Below are positions 13,441 through 25,600 of a stretch of DNA of 64,000 nucleotides, piece by piece. The DNA is from Trochalopteron elliotii (taxonomy: Eukaryota > Chordata > Aves > Passeriformes > Leiothrichidae): positions 1,424,355 through 1,488,354 of the forward strand of contig JANPWX010000452.1 in assembly GCA_024734555.1 (NCBI GenBank), given 5' to 3'. How positions within the stretch are numbered: position 1 is the first letter of the stretch; every line of letters starts with the position of its first letter. The notes under the pieces were generated by a model, which ran no database searches, was not told the origin of the DNA, and worked only from the letters and a program-made list of their open reading frames with translations. Position numbers and translations under genes: made by a program.

Positions 13441-13900
13441 TATAAATGAGTGGCAGGGCCGTGTTTCAGGGCAGTTTTCCTCACCCATCCCAAAGGGATG
13501 CGAGCGGGATCCCGCCGCTCCCTGTTCCACACATGCCCGCATGGACACATTGTTGGCAAATGGCTGCCCCACGGGGCCTGCAAATTGTGGTGAGCTCCAC
13601 GGCTTGGAAATCATACCAGATGCCTCCAGCCAGCAGCTCAACAGCAGCCAGCGTCAGTGTGGAGAGGGCTTTGGGGCAGGAACACCCTCCCGGCCTCCAC
13701 AGGCTGCCTCAGAGCGTCCCCTGGGGATGGACGTCCATCCCTGGGGATGGCAGCAGCTCCACTGCCTGCAGGAATTCAGTGGGAAATGGAGAGGCACAGC
13801 CTTGCACAGGAGCGCCATACCTTCCATCAGTTGCTCCTGGAGACACAGTGACTATCCCTATGGTTGCTATAGAGTCAGGAGGTGACCTCCTGTAAGTACT
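13441..13900. other. GC-rich patch with raised CpG, identity unknown
   Basis: I count about 13 CpG between 13450 and 13820, more than the near-zero background, but observed/expected is only about 0.4, so it falls short of a CpG island. Overlapping frames of 149, 114 and 82 codons arise on both strands from the GC bias. It includes a perfect 18-bp palindrome at 13724-13741 and a repeated CCCTGGGGATGG motif. It could be a decayed GC-rich retroelement or an old CpG island. Confidence 0.4.
13724..13741. repeat. Perfect 18-bp palindrome flanked by a 12-bp direct repeat
   Basis: GGGATGGACGTCCATCCC reads identically on both strands and is centred on an ACGT core. CCCTGGGGATGG occurs directly at 13719-13730 and 13739-13750. 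The ACGTC core also resembles a CREB/ATF half-site. Whether any protein binds is unknown. Confidence 0.7.
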
Positions 13901-14559
13901 TCCTTCTATGTAGGGCCAAGACTCTGTCTCACTCAGGGACCCATTCCCTTGTTTCATATCCTAACCCTCCATTTTGAGCAGGAATGGAGATGGGCCTGAA
14001 CAGGCTGCAGATTTGTTTAAAAGCACTTGACCTGGATTTAAGGCCTGGCTCAGAATGGTGTTTGATTTTTTGGTTTTAAGAAATTGAGATGGCATAACAT
14101 AATTCTGGTATCATTTCCAAAGAGCTGGCCACCATGAGAGAGAGGATACTGTGTTAATTGGATTTGCTGTTTGATCTAACATGGTAGTTCTGCCTTTAGC
14201 AACAAAGGAGGAATCAGCTTCTTAGATTTCCACTGCATGTTTATACAGCCTGTTGGCATTTTCTTCATCATCCGCTGTCCCATGATTTTGTTTCAAAAGG
14301 AGGGCAGGGCTGTGGTTACAGATACACAGGAATCTGTACATCTGTGATCTCTCAGAAGGTTCATGATGTCATGTGGCAGTGTGTGGCTTCGGTTCAGTCT
14401 TCTGTGTCTTGACCCAGTCCCTGAAAAATTGATGGGAGTCTTCTCTGTGATATGAAAAAGCCCAGCTTTTTGGCCTGCTTCAAAGCAGTGGGAGTTATTC
14501 CATCCATCTCAAATGGATATGGCCTGCAACTTCAAACTGGGCAATGGTAGCTCTTTAAC

Positions 14560-14960
14560 ACTCTGCAATGATGTTGTGAGGCTTAATTAATTGAAAGGAA
14601 TTTAAATGGAAGAGGAGATGTAAGTGAATAATTTGATTGTATGGAAGTATCTTTTAGTGCAATTTTGAACTAAAAGGGTCTGAAATGTATTTCTGCTCCT
14701 GAAAAATGCTGAAGGGTTAAAATGACCTAATTCAACATCAACTACTACACTCCAATATACATTAAAGCGAGTAGATTATTTTTTAAACAGTGCTATCCTG
14801 CTAAGTGATGCACTGTGCTCAATGATAGACTGGTTAAAGCTGTAAATGTCATTGTTAAAATGAGTATCTTTAACAGCTAATATCTATTAAAATGAAGCAC
14901 TTAGGCACCAGAAAAGAGAGTTTTAAACTGTTAGGTTCCCTAAATTATTTTTGTACAATC
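14560..14960. other. AT-rich block resembling a conserved non-coding element
   Basis: The block is rich in homeodomain-like (TAATTAAT at 14584-14591) and 'gctaatatctattaaaatga'-type motifs, with no repeats and no open frames. The texture matches vertebrate developmental enhancers. Conservation is not tested. Confidence 0.22.
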
Positions 14961-17900
14961 AAAATGAGACTCTTAGGGATTAGGTGGCAGATTCAGTTAA
15001 CATATTACTTTTCTAGATGAAAGATGTACCATCAAATCTTGCTTAAAAATACAAATGAGCTGGGACTGCTATTCTTCAGGTGATCCAGCATGTGTGTTCC
15101 TAAAATATATTTTAATACAATTGATTGTGATTTGCATTAGAAGTAGATAAGGACTTTGCCTGCTGCTACCATGATTTGAGTAAAGGTAGATTAGGGCTTG
15201 GGTTCACAATTTGGATTGTTCCTTTGATGAGCTGACAAAGGGATTTTATCCTTTTTATAGCTCAGTTTTCTTACAACAACACCTTGGTACACAGCTGCAG
15301 CAGGTGTTGTAAAGGGTTAAACTCAGCACGTGGGAGAAAGGCTTTTCAAAGCAAGCATGTTCATGTAGTAAAAATGAGGAATAAGGAGGTGCCCACCAGT
15401 ACCTGTAGGTGCAGAGGAAAAGTGAGCTGTAAAGAAGCAGGTTCCTGTATATTTGAATTGAAACTCTCCAACTGGCTTGTCACCACGTGTTTGCTGTAAT
15501 TCATCTGAAACTGCAGATTGGACAATAGGTCTGTGTGTAACCTTGCACTTGAAAAGTTAAGCATTTATCTTGAAATGCAGAGATGTTACTACTACTTTTT
15601 CCTTCCTTCTTTGTTATTAGACACCCATAGGTGAGGTACACAGTGCCCAGCATTTGTTCTCCCTCATGAAGATCAGGGAATACTTTGTATATATTTCCTC
15701 CTTGAGTAATTTCTTAGCTCACAAGACCCCAAAAAGCTTACCTTGAAACACACCAACTGTTAAGAACTTTATGGAAAGCTTTTCTGCATGGGTTGATCAC
15801 AAATCCTTAAACCTTAATTCCATGGATGTGATGCCATATGTTGCAGGACCAATCTTTCAGTGCACCCATTTTATTTTTTGTGTTGTAATCTTCCTCTTTT
15901 TGTGCATGTATCAGGCTATTGCTATTTTGTCTTTTGGTACAGATGGAGGGTGTCACCAAAACAAAAAAAAAAAGGTATTCTGCTTCATTGCCACAAAGAA
16001 TTCTTTGTTTTCATGAATTCTTTGTTTTAGTGAGGTTTTTTTGTTTTCAAAGACAAGCTAAAGACAACTTATTTTGTTCAGTAGAACCTCAGCGAAGGGT
16101 AAGTGCCAGAACACAAGTGGTGTCCTGCTCTTTCCAGCAGCAGCTCTTTGTCTCCCAGCGCTGCACACACATGCTAAGAGAGGTTATTCTTGTTTTGGAA
16201 TGAAGCGATCCAGAATTTTCTTTTGTGGATCTTTCTCCCTAGGATTGTGTTGGTGCCAGCAATATGAGTAGGCAACATCTTGACATGCAAAACCAGACTT
16301 TAGAGGATAGCAGCAATTAGTAGCAAGGTTAGCTTAATCAAAATTTTTCTTACTCTTGTTTTCCATACAAATCTCATTTGTAACATTCTTAAACAGTTGC
16401 ATGCCGGATAATGGGTAACTGCATTGTTGCATTCTCCCAAAGCCCAGTGCAAAGCGCCTCTGATGTTCTCTGAATGTAGCTGTGCTGAAAGGAAGTAATC
16501 CAACCTTCCACTGTGACTTTTCATAGGAAAAAGCTAAACAATATATAAATCAAGAAATTTCTGCCACAGAGCTGTTAAATATAGTTGTGGTTACTATTTC
16601 ATAGTAAAAATGTATTATTTCAAGAAAATGTGACAAAGCATTGGGGCAACTCACAGCACTGTTGCCCTTTTTTCTGGCATGGGAAAGCTGGAGAATAGAA
16701 AATGTCAGGTTGTGTCTTTCCATGCATAGAGAGCCAAGGTTGTTTGCAGAATTAAAAATAACTGCCAGCATAGCAGTGGCACTTTTGGGTATCTCCATAC
16801 AAATGAACATAGTGACAGTGTATTACACTAATTAAAATTGTAAGAATAAATTATTTTCCTATAAATACTGCATCAAATGATACATTTAGACACAACTTGG
16901 CAGTATTTAGAGCTCTGAATAAGTGGCAGCCCACATTGCAGTTTCTTTAAAGCACTCATTTTAGTATGTCAGAATAAGTTTTCTGGCTAATATAAAATTA
17001 TTTGTATTTCACATCCTTAATTGATGCTTTTAATTACTCTTCATATAGTTTAATAGTTTTCATATAGAAAACTGCTTTCTGTGCAGTAAGCCGAATCTCC
17101 AATCTGCAGCAAAACTTGCTTGAGTCAGGTTTTTGCCAGGCTCTGTGTACCAGCCCCAAATACTAAATTATGTTGGCACTCTTACAGTAATCAAGGGAAT
17201 AATTGTGAAGGCAAAGTTTGTTGTAAGAAAACCAAATTAGGAGGGGAAAACAACATCGCTTAAGAGAAATATTTAGCATGAACTAATCTTTTTGGTCTTT
17301 GTCCTCCTACAGTAAGAACTGTTTAACCATGGAGTATAATTGCTTAAAATGTACTGCAGTTTATCCTGTGTAGATTAGTCTTCTGCTTTATTAGAATGCT
17401 AAAAGGCCAGTCTTCAAAGAATAAGCAAATTAAAGCTCTGTCTTGCTGTTTACAATGCTGGGGTCAGATCACTGATATCTACCAGCTTTAATGTGAAGCA
17501 GCCATGAACCCCATTTAGTTAATCCAAGAGTTAATGTCTATTTAAATTTACATGAATCTTTTCAGTGCCTCTTGTGGTCACTCATCAGGATATTGCAGAG
17601 TCAGGTATCTCCCCCATGCCAGCTCCCTTTACTCACCAAAAAATCCCCATTGGACTTCATCAGGAACAGGACTGGTCCTGCTGAGCCATCACAGTACTGG
17701 CTGGGTGTCCTGTCATATTTTATGGTATTGCACTTCCAGTGGGAGTTCAAGTTGCTTTAGGCCTTCTGCACAGTGATGAGGTCAAAGCTGCCCTCCTGAA
17801 GCAGTATAATACAGGGCTGATAGCATTTGAGTGCTGTGAAGGGGCTTGACAGGCTGGAGCCCACAGGTATTTGTGTGAATGACTTTGTTTCTGCTTCCTT

Positions 17901-18879
17901 CACAGAGGATCCCCACACCTCCTTTCCACTGGCATGTCATAGGTATTTCCTGCCTTTCCCTTCTGTTACTTCTCTGCTCCATGACAAATAGACTCAATTC
18001 ACCCTATCTGAGGAAGAAAAATGTTTTTTTAAAGTGAGCTCTTCCCACAGAGCTGGGATTATCCTTAGGTTCTGCTGGTATCAGTGTAAAATTCCCCCCT
18101 TTGCTAAGATATGTGAGGCCTTTCATATGGATTTTCTGCCCACCATTGGAGTAAACCCAAGCTGGAAGGTGTCCATGCACTTTGCAGTTGTCAACCTTTA
18201 GGAATATTTATCCCAGGGCTGTAATGGTGTTGGGAGAGGTTCTAGATCTCTAGGTCTTGGAAACTAGAGATTTCATGAAAGCCTTTGCTTGAAAGTGTGA
18301 ATAAATAAAGGTGCCCAAGGAGCTCAGAAGACAGAAACTAAAGGGAGAAAGCTGTTGTGTTACTATTATTTCAAAATATAATAATTTTAAAGGCAATTTC
18401 TCATGTCTTTTGTAGAATCTTGGGTGACTATTTTGGTCCATGTGTGGTTGGTGAGACTGTTTTGAAAAAGCCAGAGCTATTTGGATGATTTTGTGGATTC
18501 ATTTCAGCTGCTATGTGCAAAAACCCTTCCTTGCTCAGGCTTTTTCACAATATTGGTATTACCTCTTATTCTTGGCCAGGCCAAATATACAATGAAAATG
18601 GCCTTTGTTTCTTTATTGCAATGCTTAAACTTCCTGTCCAATCCAAAGAAGTACAGGAAAATAAACAAACAAAAAAGGGATCAAATTTAAATGCACAGCA
18701 TGCTTGCAGCTTTGGGTCTGCTGTCTCTGCATTGCGCTTTTAAATGTAAAAGGCATGCATCCTGCCCAGATGGGGGGTATGGCCAAGAGGGGAACCAAGA
18801 CAGGGATACTCTGCTTTCTATCTCCTGAACAGATTTTATTGCGTGTTTGTTCTTTCCTTGTTGTTTTCTTTAGTCTAAA
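14961..18879. other. No gene; AT-rich single-copy DNA with short homopolymers
   Basis: Frames are at most 94 codons, with none recognised. An A12 run occurs at 15963-15974. A weak match to the palindromic-repeat family may lie near 18090. No CR1 or LTR is seen. Confidence 0.5.
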
Positions 18880-19070
18880 ATAAAGATAAACTAGACAGAA
18901 AGCAAAGTGGCCAGGCGCCACTGCACAATTATAATTAATTCGCTGTTAATGTTTCAGACATTGTAACAGAGTACATTGGAATTGCTGGGGCGGGGTGAGA
19001 TTAGTTTGAGCTCTTCGTGTACAAACTACAGGAGAGTCACATTAAATACCCACTCTAATTAATGTTTTCA
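18880..19070. other. AT-rich block resembling a conserved non-coding element
   Basis: Two TAATTAAT octamers (18932-18939 and 19056-19063) flank GC-containing motifs such as 'gccaggcgccactgcac' and 'gctggggcggggtgag'. This mix of homeodomain-like and GC-box-like sites, free of repeats, looks like a regulatory element. It is a judgement by eye only. Confidence 0.22.
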
Positions 19071-20221
19071 GAACGAGCACCAAAGGGAATAGCATGGCTT
19101 GCCACTGACAGAACACTTGGTTTGTACTTCTGCTTCCCAAGTTCCCGCTGTGTTCTCACCTCAAAAGGTGAGGATTTGAGAACATATTGTGCCATGACCT
19201 CAGAGCAGAATGTGCACAGCCCATTCCTAAACATTGCTTCACCATATTATAGGATCACCTTGGAAAGGAGGATGCAACTAAGCCCAGACTCAAATCTGGG
19301 TATCTGCAGACATAGGAACATTCATGATCTGATCTGGTCTGCAGAAGTTGTGGGAGTCAAAGGCTTCATTTTGTCAAGAGCAAAAAGGCTCAAGAACCCA
19401 AAAAATCAGGTTCTGCAGTGCTTTCAGCCAAATTACAGAAAAGAAAGCTATTTTCTTCCCCAAATTTGGAAATATCCACGATCTATTAAACTGAAGAGCA
19501 CTTAATGTAAAGAAGAGGTCTCAACTATTAGACTGTTTTAACAGTTAGAGGAATTAAGTAGTTTTTGTACCTCCAAAATATCTTTGTTCATAATTTTTTC
19601 TGCTGCCAGTGTTCCCTGTGGGAGAGAAAAGCCATGATAATTGTGATCGGATATGTGGTATTTATTACAAACCTTCTTAATTTTAAGTAAGTCTTCCTGT
19701 GGGTATTGAGTCAGATTGCTCAGGCCAAGCTTCCAACACTGTGTGTCTGGGCTGTGTGTCTCTCCAGTTCTTTGTATTCAAGCTCTGTGTCTGAGGTGTA
19801 AAAGAGCCCTTTGTATGTTGAGTCTGAAGGCAGCTGAAAGTGTGCCTCTGCTGGCTGGGTGCTGCCATTAAATATAGTTTATACTATATCATCATTTATG
19901 CAAGGTGACAAAATCCACATTAAATTTCTGGTGAAACCTGGTCTGATGTAGAGCATTATTAGAGCACTTATTAGTACTACATTTTTCATCGTGGATGTAG
20001 CCTGAATATCCTAATTTATGACCATCTGGTCTCCAGTCAAGAACAGCCCATATGACCAAAATGCAGTTTCCCTAGGTCAGCTAATACATCCATGCTGTGA
20101 CTTAAAGAAGAGAACAGAGTACTCTGTAAAAAGCCATGAACACCTCCAAGGGAACTTTGAGAGGAGGGGGTGCCCCTCCCCAGCCCCTTGTACAACACAC
20201 CCAGCAGGGCCAGCCATTGTA
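19071..20221. other. No gene found
   Basis: A 147-codon frame (19062-19505, plus) starts within the preceding block and has no family resemblance. No exon boundaries or repeats support it. The rest is unremarkable. Confidence 0.5.
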
Positions 20222-20470
20222 TCTGTTTATTCATTGGTGTTTGGTAATGGTAACGTTCATTTCATTTAGGATTTGATTTGTTTACGAACTAATAAATATG
20301 ATTTATAAAAAGTGCGTGTGGTTCACTAATTACTGCACATATGGCGTTTTCATTTTGTAAAACTGGCATTTGCTTTCTATTATGATTATGTCTCTGTTCA
20401 CCAGTGCTAATTAGTTTGATTAGACAGATAACTTTAACCATTATTAGGACTGGATTAGGGGAACTTTGCA
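20222..20470. other. AT-rich block resembling a conserved non-coding element
   Basis: The stretch holds several homeodomain-like motifs ('cactaattactgcac', 'gtgctaattagtttgattag'), a forkhead-like 'tttgtttacgaac', and 'ggcgttttcattttg' containing a rare CpG. It has no repeat signature and no useful open frame. It looks like one of the stronger enhancer candidates in the window. Conservation is not tested. Confidence 0.28.
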
Positions 20471-21713
20471 TGCAGGGGAATGCAGGGAGGAAGGGTTCAT
20501 CACCAGTGAAGATAGGTCAGCAACACAGAGATTGTTCCTCATTAAATATTTTAAAATTAGTTTTTGTTTTGTTTTCCACATAGAAGAACTGAGAAGCATT
20601 CACATTTAGCTACTTACAAAAATCCAATTAAACACAGTTGTTTAGCATGAACTTGTTAATCAGAGTTAATCTTTCCAATGAATGCATAATTTGGAATCTG
20701 TGTCTAAAATGTTCATTTAAGGATAAGCATATTACAGACAAATAAAATATAAAATGAGATTCTCTTCCTTGGAATTGACTCCCAATATGGAGCAATATTG
20801 ACTGTTTTGTGTTGATTCCCCTGCATGCTGAGGGACAGAAGTGAAATTGGATAAAGACTAAGAAATGCCACATGAAAACCAATGCCACCTGGGGTGGGCC
20901 ATGTTTTTCCCAAGAGCCTCTGAAAATTGTTGAATAGTGTCATCTGAACTCCTCAAAATGCAAATAAAGAAAGAGAAACTCCTATTTCTGATCCATTTTA
21001 GGATAAAAATAGTTATTCAGGGCTGCAGGAGTTTGATATTGTTTTATTTCTTCAAATGGATCCTCTGTCCTAAAAATGAGAGGCAAGTTTTCTTTACCAA
21101 TATGTTAGAAATTCTCTTAGTGCACTAAGAGAGTAGGATGCAGAAGGCCTCCTTTAGAAAGGAGACTGATACTCAAATTAGGTAACTGTTTAATTAGGAT
21201 GCTTGTTTCTTTAAGATGGCCACTCGTTTGACTTTGGATGATTGCTTGCATTCATCCAGTTTCTGGGTAATTAATTGGTTTGCCAGGAGAATGGGGATGG
21301 TGCCCTGCTATGGATGCACAGTCCTGCTGCATCTACTGGGTCTCTCCTCGCTGTGCTTGTGTGCCAGTGCCATTTGTGAGTGGCCCTTTTGTTTTTTTTG
21401 TCTTCAAAGCAGTTTATAAGGGAACAGAAAAGTTCCTTCCCATCTGAACAGAATTGTGGGAATATTGAAAAAGCCTTAAATCTGCTATTGAAGGGCAAAC
21501 ACATAGAGAAGCAGTAAAGTAGATTGTTGCAGTATTCACTCTCTCCTTGGCTCTTCTGGAGGATGCCTCCTGCCATGCCTTTCAAAGAAAACCCCAGACA
21601 ATTTAAATGTCAAAGTCTCAAATTTCAACATGCATCATTATTGTTGGAAGCATTTGCTCCAGGAAAAGTTTCAAAATTGCCATTTCTGTATCTTAAAAGA
21701 ATGTGAACAGGAT
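20471..21713. other. No gene found
   Basis: Short open frames only, at most 104 codons. AT-leaning single-copy DNA with no recognised repeat. Confidence 0.5.
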
Positions 21714-21798
21714 GGCCAGATTCTGAGATGGTATAAATTGGCAGAGGTTCGTTATTTCAATGTGGTTATCCTGTTTTACACCAACTGAAAATCTGGCC
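21714..21798. repeat. Palindromic MITE-like repeat, both arms present
   Basis: The left end 'ggccagattctgagatggta' and the right end (as reverse complement) 'ggccagattttcagttggtg' agree at most positions. About 27-bp inverted arms enclose a short centre. The arm text ('tttacacca', 'atctggcc') belongs to the same amniote palindromic family as 6214, 22559 and 43315. This is the only copy here with both arms visible. It is non-coding and could form a hairpin. Confidence 0.6.
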
Positions 21799-22558
21799 CT
21801 GGAGAATGAATATTTATGCCATGCCAGAGAGGTTTGAAAACCCTTTCTTTAAAATGAGAATGAATAAAGAAAGAGCTGGGATATGCTCTGTGCTGATGAA
21901 CCCAAAGCCAAATATGACCTCCCCTTGACCTTTTATGCATTTAAGTTGAAAAAGGCCATTTTGATACATTCCACTGGAGCTTAAAATGTCTATATTTCAA
22001 TTCCAAAGGTCAAGCTCTCTTCTCAGTGTACTGTATGACCCAGCCTTGGCTGCTCCCCATTGATGTTGCTTGACTGTACTTCTTATTTGCCGTTGACTGT
22101 TTACTGTTTTTCTAGCTAATGTAAGTGAAAGAGATAATTCAAATGATTTTGAGCTCAGTGTCAGTTCTGATTCTGATTGTGTCCCCTGTGCTTGGTGCAG
22201 CGTTAGTGGCTACAAATTCATTAAGTCTCCAGGAAATTTCAGATTGCAGTTAACTATACCTTAATTGATGTATTTGTCTTTGATTTATCTATTTATAAAT
22301 TCCACTCAAGCATTTTTGAAGTTTTCTTTTATCACTATGTCTAATATCACTGAATTAAGTAATTTTTCTTCACCCCTTGTTTTCCCTTTTGAGGGTTTTG
22401 GATACTTTTTTTTTCAAATTCCCAAATTGAAAGGGAGCTATTTCTGGGAAAATGATGTTTCATGCATGTTTTAAAGTAAATCTCCACATCTTCAGTGGAT
22501 GTAAGCATAGCCCCACTGGGATGAAGGGACTATTTCAAATCTTCCTGAAACTTTGCAT

Positions 22559-22603
22559 GACTGGAGCTGTGTCAATTTACACCATCAGTGGTCTGGCCCA
22601 AAT
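22559..22603 (+). repeat. Single arm of the palindromic MITE-like repeat
   Basis: 'tgactggagctgtgtcaatt' followed by 'tacaccatcagtggtctggccc' matches the right arm of the family (sense: ATTTACACCAGCTGAGGATCTGGCCC type). The left arm is not recognisable. Confidence 0.45.
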
Positions 22604-25600
22604 TAAAAAGGTAGTCAGAGTTTTGTGGCTAACAAGTCACACATCTGCCTACCTTCCTCTGGACTTGAAACAGCCATTATACTGGATGGTTCCCAAAAAA
22701 GGGTATAAATGCAGTCCCATCAAGCAGGCTGACAGGCCTTGATAATTTCTCTAGATGGAATTGCAAAGTAATCATCATCTCTAATGATCTCTCCAATTAC
22801 TTTATAGAATAATAGTTTATTATAAAATCTGTTTTAGCAGACTGTCTATTTTTATCCTCTCCCCTTGAAAATGAATTCAAACACATAAGAACTGTAGAAC
22901 GTTTTTGCAAAACTAAGGGATTGGTCCTACCTAATAGCAGAACCAATCATGAGGATCTTTTAACAGGTATGTTGTAATTTCTGTCAATTAACACGGCTTA
23001 GTGAATCATTGGTGATGAACAGTTTGCTAAGGGCCCTGACACCCTGCTCCTGTTGAGATGTGGCTTACTGCACAGCCCTCAACTAACCAGGACCAGATGC
23101 TCTTGTCCCACCCCTCAGCCATGTCTAGGTTTCCCTCCAGTGATCAAATGAGAAGGAATCCAGTCCAACTGGAAAGATAAGGCTCCTTCCAGTGTGAGGA
23201 GAATTGATAAGGAGCAGATCGATACCTAATCCCCTTCAGTGGGCAGCAGGGCCCACCGTCTTAACAGGGGGACATCCCCTCCTTTTCTCCTTCCACTAAA
23301 TTGCAAAATTTCTGTAGTGGAAAGAGTGCAACACTGCAGCTGGGTGGTAGGAACTAAACAGAAATAAAATTGGGGGGGAGAAGTGTATACACATATTGAA
23401 CAAAGGCCAAGCAGCGTATTTGCCTTTAATTTCATCCTTGGAAGGGACACCTGGGTTTGGTAACGATTTCATCACCATGGTACATAGCCAGAGCTGGTAA
23501 TAGTCTAGCCTGAACTGGTAATATTTGGCAAAATTTAAAGCAACTGGAATTGCTGGGAAATGTCAGGCAGCATCAGGAGTTGGCAATGCTACCAACTGCA
23601 ATTATAATGAAAACCTAATAGGCTCTTCACCATGGAAAACCACTTGGACAAGCACATCTACACACAGCTCATGTAAACAGCTGGAATTCGGTAAAAGCCA
23701 GTATAGCTGCAATTACACACACTGTCAAAGCACTTGGGCCTATGTCTTCAGCACTTTTTTCTGGTTCAGCTATTTGTTCAGCTATGAGATAAAAACTGAC
23801 TCACCTTACATTTGTACCTGCCAAGCAGCATCGAAAGGACTATTTGTAATCACAATTCATTCCTGGAACTCAGAGAGTAAATATCACTGAAAAAATTGTG
23901 TGTCTGACCCTCGAGGTCTCCATCCATGTCTCTGCTTTCTCTGGAAGGATTCACCTGTTGGTTTTTCACTCTGTGCCCAGCTTCTGGAGCTCCAGAAGTC
24001 TCTGGTGGCAGCAAGCAGCCTGAATTGCCTTTATGAGAACTTCCCATCTATTTTATTTGAGGTATTTCCCAGACTCCCTCTCCCAGACCTTGGACTCTTT
24101 TACAGGGATGGTGACTCCATCTGCTTCAGCTTTTCTGAAAGGGACAGAAGAAAATATAAGTGCTAATTATCTCTTTTCTTTGTGAGCTGAAACAAATTTT
24201 GCTTGATATTTTGGTAGAAATATCAGCATAAGCACCACTGAAAGCTTGGTGGGAAACAGGTTAACTCTGTTTTTTTACAACTGTTGCTCCCAGTGCAGAT
24301 ACTTGGTACAGAAATCAGATTAAGCAATTAAAAGGTTTATTTCCCACAGCCACCCCCAAACTAATTCATTCTGAGAGGAAGAGGTTTGATGATTGAGTTG
24401 CTTGCATGAGTCAGGGAAGGAAGGATAAGTAAATCTTGTCCCTTGGATTAGGCAAGCTACATTTCTGAACTTTGCCTTGGGCTTGGATGAAAGAAGCTGC
24501 TATGGTTTTAGTCATTGTTTAATTGAGGGGAGTTGTTTAACTTTTGTTATATTTTTCCCTTAAAAAGGCAAAAGACTCCTTGGGTTTATTTGTTGTTACT
24601 TTATAGCAGCAGCCATATTGTGTGACATGTTTCAGAAAGTACATTTATGAGAGGAATTATGTGATGTTAACCCTGTAATACTCAGACTGGACTCAGAAAT
24701 ACAGGGCTGCTCCTGAATGCCAAGGCCCAGCCCTCACTCTTACACTTTTGAGAAAGAGGAGCTCATAGGACCATGACAGACAGTTGATTCTGATAATATA
24801 AAAGGAGAAAAGATACTTTATGAATAAAAATAATTTCTCTGTAGGCAACACAGCAAATGCATTAAAAGTAAAAATGCATGGGAATGCAGTTAAATCTGCA
24901 TGAGGATGTAGCATCCTTTCCTCTGAACAACCTGTAGTGAGTGAATAGATGATATTTGGGGGCTAAGAGGGCTTTTGGCCTCTCATAATCTTATCCTGTG
25001 TATTATTTTTTCCTCTTCTACCTTGACGTTATTTTCCAGGCAGTTTTCATTCTGCCCTTCACAAATTGTGTTGTGTGCACTGAGTCATGGGCTTGGTGTT
25101 TTCAGAAAGGTTGTCAGTCACAGCTATTCTCATGCAGCAATGATATGATTAGCTCTGTTTTTTACTGTAGAGTATTAATTTAACCGAAGTTTGAACACAG
25201 TGAAAAAAGAACTATCAGTGGGTGAATGTGCCAGCTTCAAAGCAGAGACACTGTGTGGTATGAGTGGTTGCCTTCCTTTGGGATTGTGGGAAAGGATGGC
25301 AAGGAAAAACAACCCCACATGTGAGAGATCCTCAGGCACTGATGTGCATGGGAATATCTTAATACCCCTCATCCCAGCAGGTGCCTGGGGAGGTTATGGG
25401 CATAGGGCCCTCCACAGCCCTGTTGTCCCAGAACCCTGGTCCTGACATTCCCAGCCTCACCCTGTGCCTGGATCTCCTCTGCAGGCTCACTTCTCTCTGG
25501 GTGGGGAGTCTGTAAGGTGCCTGGTTTGTGGGTTTCTCCCAGCAGCTGTCACACATGTACCTGCAGTGGTGAGGCTGCCAAAAAACAGAGAGGAGAGGTG

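Noticed and set aside
19062..19505. 147-codon plus-strand frame
   Set aside because: No homology seen by eye; composition like surrounding non-coding DNA.
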